Positions 15,801-19,388 of a DNA stretch of 19,388 nucleotides are shown here, piece by piece. How positions within the stretch are numbered: position 1 is the stretch's first letter; each line of letters opens with the position of its first letter. The notes under the pieces were generated by a model. That model saw only the letters and a program-made list of their open reading frames with translations. It did not search any database and had not been told where the DNA came from. The DNA is taken from positions 1-19,388 of the forward strand of contig SHZL01000015.1 of NCBI GenBank assembly GCA_009692275.1. Direction: 5' to 3'. The DNA is from Lysobacterales bacterium (GTDB taxonomy: Bacteria > Pseudomonadota > Gammaproteobacteria > Xanthomonadales > SZUA-36). A program made the position numbers and the translations under genes.

Positions 15801-15830
15801 AAAAAATCCAAAGACCGGGTCAGGCCCCGG
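15801..15830 (-). terminator. Intrinsic terminator of gyrA
   Basis: On the minus strand CCGGG (15830-15826) pairs with CCCGG (15819-15815) around a 6-base loop. CTTTGG and then six T (15806-15801) follow. It lies about 25 bases past the gyrA stop. The stem is short but GC-only, and the distance to the T-run is slightly long. Confidence 0.5.
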
Positions 15831-15855
15831 CGTGCTACTCCTTGCGATATCTGAT

Positions 15856-18456
15856 TCAGCCGGCTTCGCCGTCTTCTGCCTCTGCTTCAATCGCCATTTC
15901 GGCTGCGATTTCAGTGGTTGATTCGGCCTTGTCTCCCGTTTCGATTCTTGCAAGGCCTACCAGCTTCTCGCCTTCCCGCAAGCGGATAAGAGTGACGCCC
16001 TGCGTGTTCCGGCCCAGCGTAGAAATTTCGCTGGCGCACGTTCGCACCAGCGTGCCACCATCTGAGATCAACATCACGTCATCGTCGTCGTCAACCTGCT
16101 TGGCTCCTACCAGCACGCCATTTCGGTCAGATGTACTGATGCCGATAAGGCCTTGCCCGCCGCGGCCCTGCCGGGGATAGTCATCAGCCCTGGTGCGTTT
16201 TCCAAAACCGTTTTCCGTGATCGTAAGGATATCACCGCCGCCAACCACCAGCATCGACACGACTTTCTGGTCTGGCTTCAGACGGATTCCAATTACGCCA
16301 CGCGTCACTCTTCCCATGGAACGTACTTCGCTGTCAGCAAAGCGTATGCATTTCCCGGAGCTGGAAAACAGCATGATGTCCTGCTCGCCGTTGGTCAGAA
16401 ACGCGTTGACCAGTTCGTCGTCCGGCGCCAGTTCAATGGCGCGGATACCGTTGGCGCGCGGACGCGAATATTCCGAAAGCGGGGTCTTTTTTACTATCCC
16501 CTTGCGGGTCGCAAAGAAAACAAAGAGGTTATCCGGAAACTCGCGCACCGGCAGTACGGCATTAACCCGTTCATCCTTTTCCAGCGGCAACAAATTGACA
16601 ATGGGCTTGCCCCTGCTTGCATGGCTGGCCGCCGGTAGCTGATAGACCTTCAGCCAGTGGACCTTACCGCTACTGGTAAAGCACAGCAGCGTATCGTGGG
16701 TGTTGGCGATAAAGAGCTTGTCGATGAAATCCTCATCCTTGACCTTGGTGGCTGATTTACCGGTGCCACCCCGGTGTTGCACCTGGTAGCGATCAGGCGA
16801 TTGTGACTTCGCATACCCCCCGTGAGACAGGGTGACGACAACATCTTCCTCGGTGATCAGGTCTTCAAGGCTCAAGTGCAGCCGGGTATGTAGAATCTCG
16901 GTGCGGCGTGCATCGCCAAATTGCTTCTGCACGGCGAGCAGCTCTTCACGGATCACCTGCATCAGGCGCGCCGGCTGGGAGAGAATTTCCAGCAGGTCCT
17001 TGACGCTTTGCAGTATTTCCGTGTACTCGTTGTTCAGCTTTTCCTGTTCCAGCCCGGTGAGACGTTGCAGGCGCATGTTGAGGATTTCCTGCGCTTGTAT
17101 GGGCGAAAGCTGGTAGCCAGCTTCCTGCAAGCCATACTGCGCCTCCAGATCCTCGGGGCGTGACATTTTTGACCCGCCCTGGCCCAGCAAGGCCTCTACG
17201 ACGCCGGCATTCCAGAGCCGAGCCACCAGCGCTTCCCGCGCATCTGACGGCGTTGCCGATTTCTTGATCAGGTCGATGACTTCATCGAGGTTGGCCAGCG
17301 CAACCGTAAGGCCTTCCAGCACATGAGCACGTTCCCGCGCCTTGCGCAGGTCATAAAGGCAACGACGCGTTACCACTTCCCGCCGGTGGCTGATAAAAGC
17401 GTCCAGGATCTCACGCAGGTTGAGCAACCGTGGCTGACCATTGACCAAAGCCACCATGTTGATGCCAAAAACACTATGCATCACGGTGTGTTTGTAGAGG
17501 TTGTTCAGGATCACTTCAGGCACTTCGCCCCGGCGAAGTTCGATGACTACGCGCATGCCATCCTTGTCCGACTCATCGCGTAATTCCGTGATGCCGTCGA
17601 GCTTCTTCTCCTTTACCAGTTCCGCGATTTTTTCCAGTAAGCGCGCCTTGTTCACCTGGTAAGGCAATTCATGAATAATCAGTGCCTGCTTGCCGTTGGA
17701 CTCGTTGGTTTCAATTCCAGTGCGGGCGCGCATGTAGATGCGGCCCCGTCCGGTGTGGTATGCCTCGCGGATTCCCTGCGAGCCGTTAATGATGCCGGCA
17801 GTGGGAAAGTCCGGGCCTGGCAAGTGGCGCATCAGGTCATTGATACTGGAATCAGGAGCATCCATCAGCATGAGCACTGCATTGATGACTTCGTTCAGGT
17901 TGTGCGGCGGTATGTTGGTTGCCATGCCCACGGCTATTCCAGCCGAACCATTGACCAGCAGGATGGGCACACGGGTCGGCAATACCCTCGGTTCCAGTTC
18001 CGATTCATCGTAGTTGGCGCTGAAATCGACGGTTTCCTTGTCGAGGTCAGAAAGCATCTCGTGGGCCAGCACGGACATGCGAACTTCGGTGTAACGCATG
18101 GCCGCCGCCGCATCACCATCAACCGAGCCAAAGTTGCCCTGCCCGTCCACCAACATGTAGCGCATGGAAAAAGGCTGGGCCATGCGCACTATGGTGTCGT
18201 ATACGGCGGTATCACCGTGCGGGTGATACTTACCGATCACATCGCCCACGACGCGTGCGGATTTTTTATAGGGCTTGTTCCAGTCGTTGCCCAGCACAGA
18301 CATCGCAAACAGGACGCGGCGGTGCACAGGTTTCAAGCCGTCGCGAACATCCGGCAAGGCACGCCCGACAATGACGCTCATGGCATAGTCCAGGTAGGAC
18401 TTCTGCATTTCGTCTTCGAGGTTTACCTGCAGCACTTCTGTGGCGAGTTCAGCCAT
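15856..18456 (-). CDS. gyrA: DNA gyrase subunit A
   Basis: The 866-residue subunit makes the DNA double-strand break and reseals it during ATP-driven negative supercoiling, in an A2B2 complex with GyrB. The N-terminal breakage-reunion domain shows YAMSVIVGRALPDVRDGLKPVHRR (24-47), the quinolone-resistance region HPHGDTAVYD (78-87) with Thr83 and Asp87, and the catalytic Tyr122 (AMRYTEVR). The coiled-coil and tower region follows. The GyrA box at 560-566 reads QHRGGTG where E. coli has QRRGGKG. The C-terminal beta-pinwheel follows, and the protein ends in an acidic tail (ESTTEIAAEMAIEAEAEDGEAG from about 845). Thr83 is the normal residue in some wild-type gammaproteobacteria, so resistance should not be inferred from it. 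Length is close to E. coli GyrA (875). Confidence 0.98.
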   Translation of the reverse strand: MAELATEVLQVNLEDEMQKSYLDYAMSVIVGRALPDVRDGLKPVHRRVLFAMSVLGNDWNKPYKKSARVVGDVIGKYHPHGDTAVYDTIVRMAQPFSMRYMLVDGQGNFGSVDGDAAAAMRYTEVRMSVLAHEMLSDLDKETVDFSANYDESELEPRVLPTRVPILLVNGSAGIAVGMATNIPPHNLNEVINAVLMLMDAPDSSINDLMRHLPGPDFPTAGIINGSQGIREAYHTGRGRIYMRARTGIETNESNGKQALIIHELPYQVNKARLLEKIAELVKEKKLDGITELRDESDKDGMRVVIELRRGEVPEVILNNLYKHTVMHSVFGINMVALVNGQPRLLNLREILDAFISHRREVVTRRCLYDLRKARERAHVLEGLTVALANLDEVIDLIKKSATPSDAREALVARLWNAGVVEALLGQGGSKMSRPEDLEAQYGLQEAGYQLSPIQAQEILNMRLQRLTGLEQEKLNNEYTEILQSVKDLLEILSQPARLMQVIREELLAVQKQFGDARRTEILHTRLHLSLEDLITEEDVVVTLSHGGYAKSQSPDRYQVQHRGGTGKSATKVKDEDFIDKLFIANTHDTLLCFTSSGKVHWLKVYQLPAASHASRGKPIVNLLPLEKDERVNAVLPVREFPDNLFVFFATRKGIVKKTPLSEYSRPRANGIRAIELAPDDELVNAFLTNGEQDIMLFSSSGKCIRFADSEVRSMGRVTRGVIGIRLKPDQKVVSMLVVGGGDILTITENGFGKRTRADDYPRQGRGGQGLIGISTSDRNGVLVGAKQVDDDDDVMLISDGGTLVRTCASEISTLGRNTQGVTLIRLREGEKLVGLARIETGDKAESTTEIAAEMAIEAEAEDGEAG

Positions 18457-18762
18457 TGTTTAAATCATCTCAGGAATACAACAAACGTTGTTGTTTTAAA
18501 AGAACTTTTTACCATTAATTTCGTGGGAAAAAAACGGCCTGTCCAGCGCCGGGAATACAGGTGAAAGTGTACCACAGTAATGCCCCTGAAAGGGTGCCCG
18601 TTTGGCTGTGGAACAAGCGCGCAAAACGCCTGGAAACTACCTGGCCGGGGACCATCCGGAGAGCCGGAACTCCAGCCTGCAATCGATCCGGCGCTAGCCG
18701 TTTCAGACGATGGCCAGTATCATGCAGGGCTTCTGGATATTTCTTCATGAGGAAACTTTACT
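18457..18762. other. Divergent intergenic region between gyrA and the cyclophilin-type isomerase gene
   Basis: These 306 bases hold no gene I can support; the overlapping frames on both strands have low-complexity, Arg/Pro-rich translations without recognisable motifs. Next to gyrA is an A/T-rich stretch with an inverted repeat, ACAAC-N7-GTTGT (18478-18494), which would lie in the gyrA promoter or leader. Further on is a small hairpin TCCGG-AGAG-CCGGA (18655-18668) without a T-run. An AGGAA ribosome binding site (18750-18754) precedes the isomerase ATG by 8 bases. No convincing sigma70 pair was found for either gene. Confidence 0.5.
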
Positions 18763-19380
18763 ATGCACCCGCTCTTTCGCTTCCCCAGCGCACTTATTGC
18801 AGCACTTTTTGCGACATTTCTTGCCTGCTCCACGGTGTCCGCCGGAGAAGTTGCGCCCGCGGGAAACCCGCTGGCAATCCTTCACACCACCATGGGTGAC
18901 ATCCAACTGGAGTTGTTTGCGGACAAGGCCCCGATCTCGACCGGGAACTTCATCAATTACGCCAACAGCGGTTTTTATAACGGCACCATTTTTCATCGCG
19001 TAATCGGCAACTTCATGATCCAGGGCGGTGGTTTCACCGCTGACATGAAACAGAAACCCGCCGCCCCGCCCATCACCAATGAAGCGGATAACGGCCTGTC
19101 AAATACTCGCGGCACCGTTGCCATGGCCCGCACCAACGACCCGCAATCGGCGACGGCTCAATTTTTCATCAACGTGCAGGACAACACCAACCTCGACTAC
19201 AAGAACAACAGCGGGGCGGCTGGATGGGGCTACGCTGTTTTTGGAAAAGTAACCGGGGGGATGGACGTGGTAGATCAGATCCGGGTTGTTGAAACCAAAT
19301 CCGTGTCATCCTTTTCGGATGTTCCGGTGGTGCCGGTTGTCATTGAAAGCGTCGAGATCATCAAGCCCGCGCAGGATTGA
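18763..19380 (+). CDS. Periplasmic cyclophilin-type peptidyl-prolyl cis-trans isomerase
   Basis: The 205-residue protein starts with a signal peptide (residues 1 to about 27, hydrophobic core ALIAALFATFLA, cleavage likely after VSA), so it should act in the periplasm. The sequence FLAC inside it is a poor lipobox, so lipidation is possible but less likely. The cyclophilin domain covers about 37-200: TTMGDIQLELFADKAPISTGNF, FYNGTIFHRVIGNFMIQGGGF (with the catalytic Arg in FHRV), NTRGTVAMART, SATAQFFINVQDN and GYAVFGKVTGGMDVVD. The family catalyses prolyl isomerisation during protein folding; PpiA is the closest well-known relative by topology. The gene has a clear AGGAA ribosome binding site. 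It is complete, with its stop 8 bases before the window end. Confidence 0.94.
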   Translation: MHPLFRFPSALIAALFATFLACSTVSAGEVAPAGNPLAILHTTMGDIQLELFADKAPISTGNFINYANSGFYNGTIFHRVIGNFMIQGGGFTADMKQKPAAPPITNEADNGLSNTRGTVAMARTNDPQSATAQFFINVQDNTNLDYKNNSGAAGWGYAVFGKVTGGMDVVDQIRVVETKSVSSFSDVPVVPVVIESVEIIKPAQD

Positions 19381-19388
19381 CACCTTTA

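Noticed and set aside
18217..18222. Thr83 in the GyrA quinolone-resistance region, considered as a resistance mutation
   Set aside because: Thr at this position is the wild-type residue in other gammaproteobacteria such as Pseudomonas aeruginosa, and Asp87 is unchanged, so there is no basis for calling resistance.
17671..18564. A 297-codon open frame on the plus strand opposite gyrA
   Set aside because: It lies antisense to the strongly conserved gyrA N-terminal coding region. Its His/Val/Gly-rich translation has no recognisable domain, and it is a codon-bias shadow.
18515..18899. Open frames on both strands in and beyond the gyrA-cyclophilin spacer (minus 18515-18748, plus 18561-18899)
   Set aside because: Neither has a recognisable domain or convincing ribosome binding site. 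The plus-strand one runs out of frame into the certain isomerase gene.
1..19388. Search for CRISPR arrays, transposases, integrases, phage genes, toxin-antitoxin pairs, tRNA or rRNA genes
   Set aside because: None was seen on reading. Almost all of the window is accounted for by core or common accessory genes with normal spacing.

Overview
The window looks like the chromosome of a pseudomonad-type Pseudomonadota bacterium, most likely a gammaproteobacterium. The reasons are the gene content (class II fumarase, purB followed by a roxA-type oxygenase, the sucA-sucB-lpd cluster, a PilH-like receiver, gyrA with Thr83, a Mip-type FKBP) and the moderately high GC content by eye. Genus cannot be assigned from the sequence alone. 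No tRNA, rRNA, CRISPR array, insertion sequence or prophage gene was seen.

Layout. At the left edge (1-629, minus) is the 5' part of a secreted Mip-like FKBP peptidyl-prolyl isomerase, cut by the window edge. Divergent from it is a tightly packed operon (855-3294): a small putative exported protein, a YtrA-type GntR repressor, an ABC ATPase and an ABC-2-like permease. An 18-bp near-perfect palindrome sits on the operon's promoter and is probably the repressor's operator. fumC (3296-4687, minus) runs convergently into it. fumC is divergent from purB (4917-6293), which overlaps a cupin/JmjC ribosomal-protein oxygenase gene (roxA type) by 4 bp.

The central block (7566-13181) encodes the complete 2-oxoglutarate dehydrogenase complex, E1 (sucA), E2 (sucB) and E3 (lpd). 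It is followed 15 bp later by a YhdH/AcuI-type zinc-free quinone oxidoreductase/acrylyl-CoA reductase. Then come an orphan single-domain response regulator (PilH-like), a terminator-like hairpin, and a two-gene redox unit: a Prx5-type peroxiredoxin followed by an OsmC-family gene interrupted by one in-frame TAG. gyrA (15856-18456, minus) has its own terminator. Upstream of gyrA and divergent from it is a periplasmic cyclophilin-type isomerase gene.

Together this is mostly core metabolism (TCA cycle, purine synthesis), DNA topology and protein folding. I see no convincing new multi-gene system. The points most worth a second look are the amber-interrupted OsmC gene, the YtrA operator with its unusual small leading gene, the hairpin before the PilH-like gene, the tandem repeat and small overlapping frame before lpd, and the altered GyrA box.
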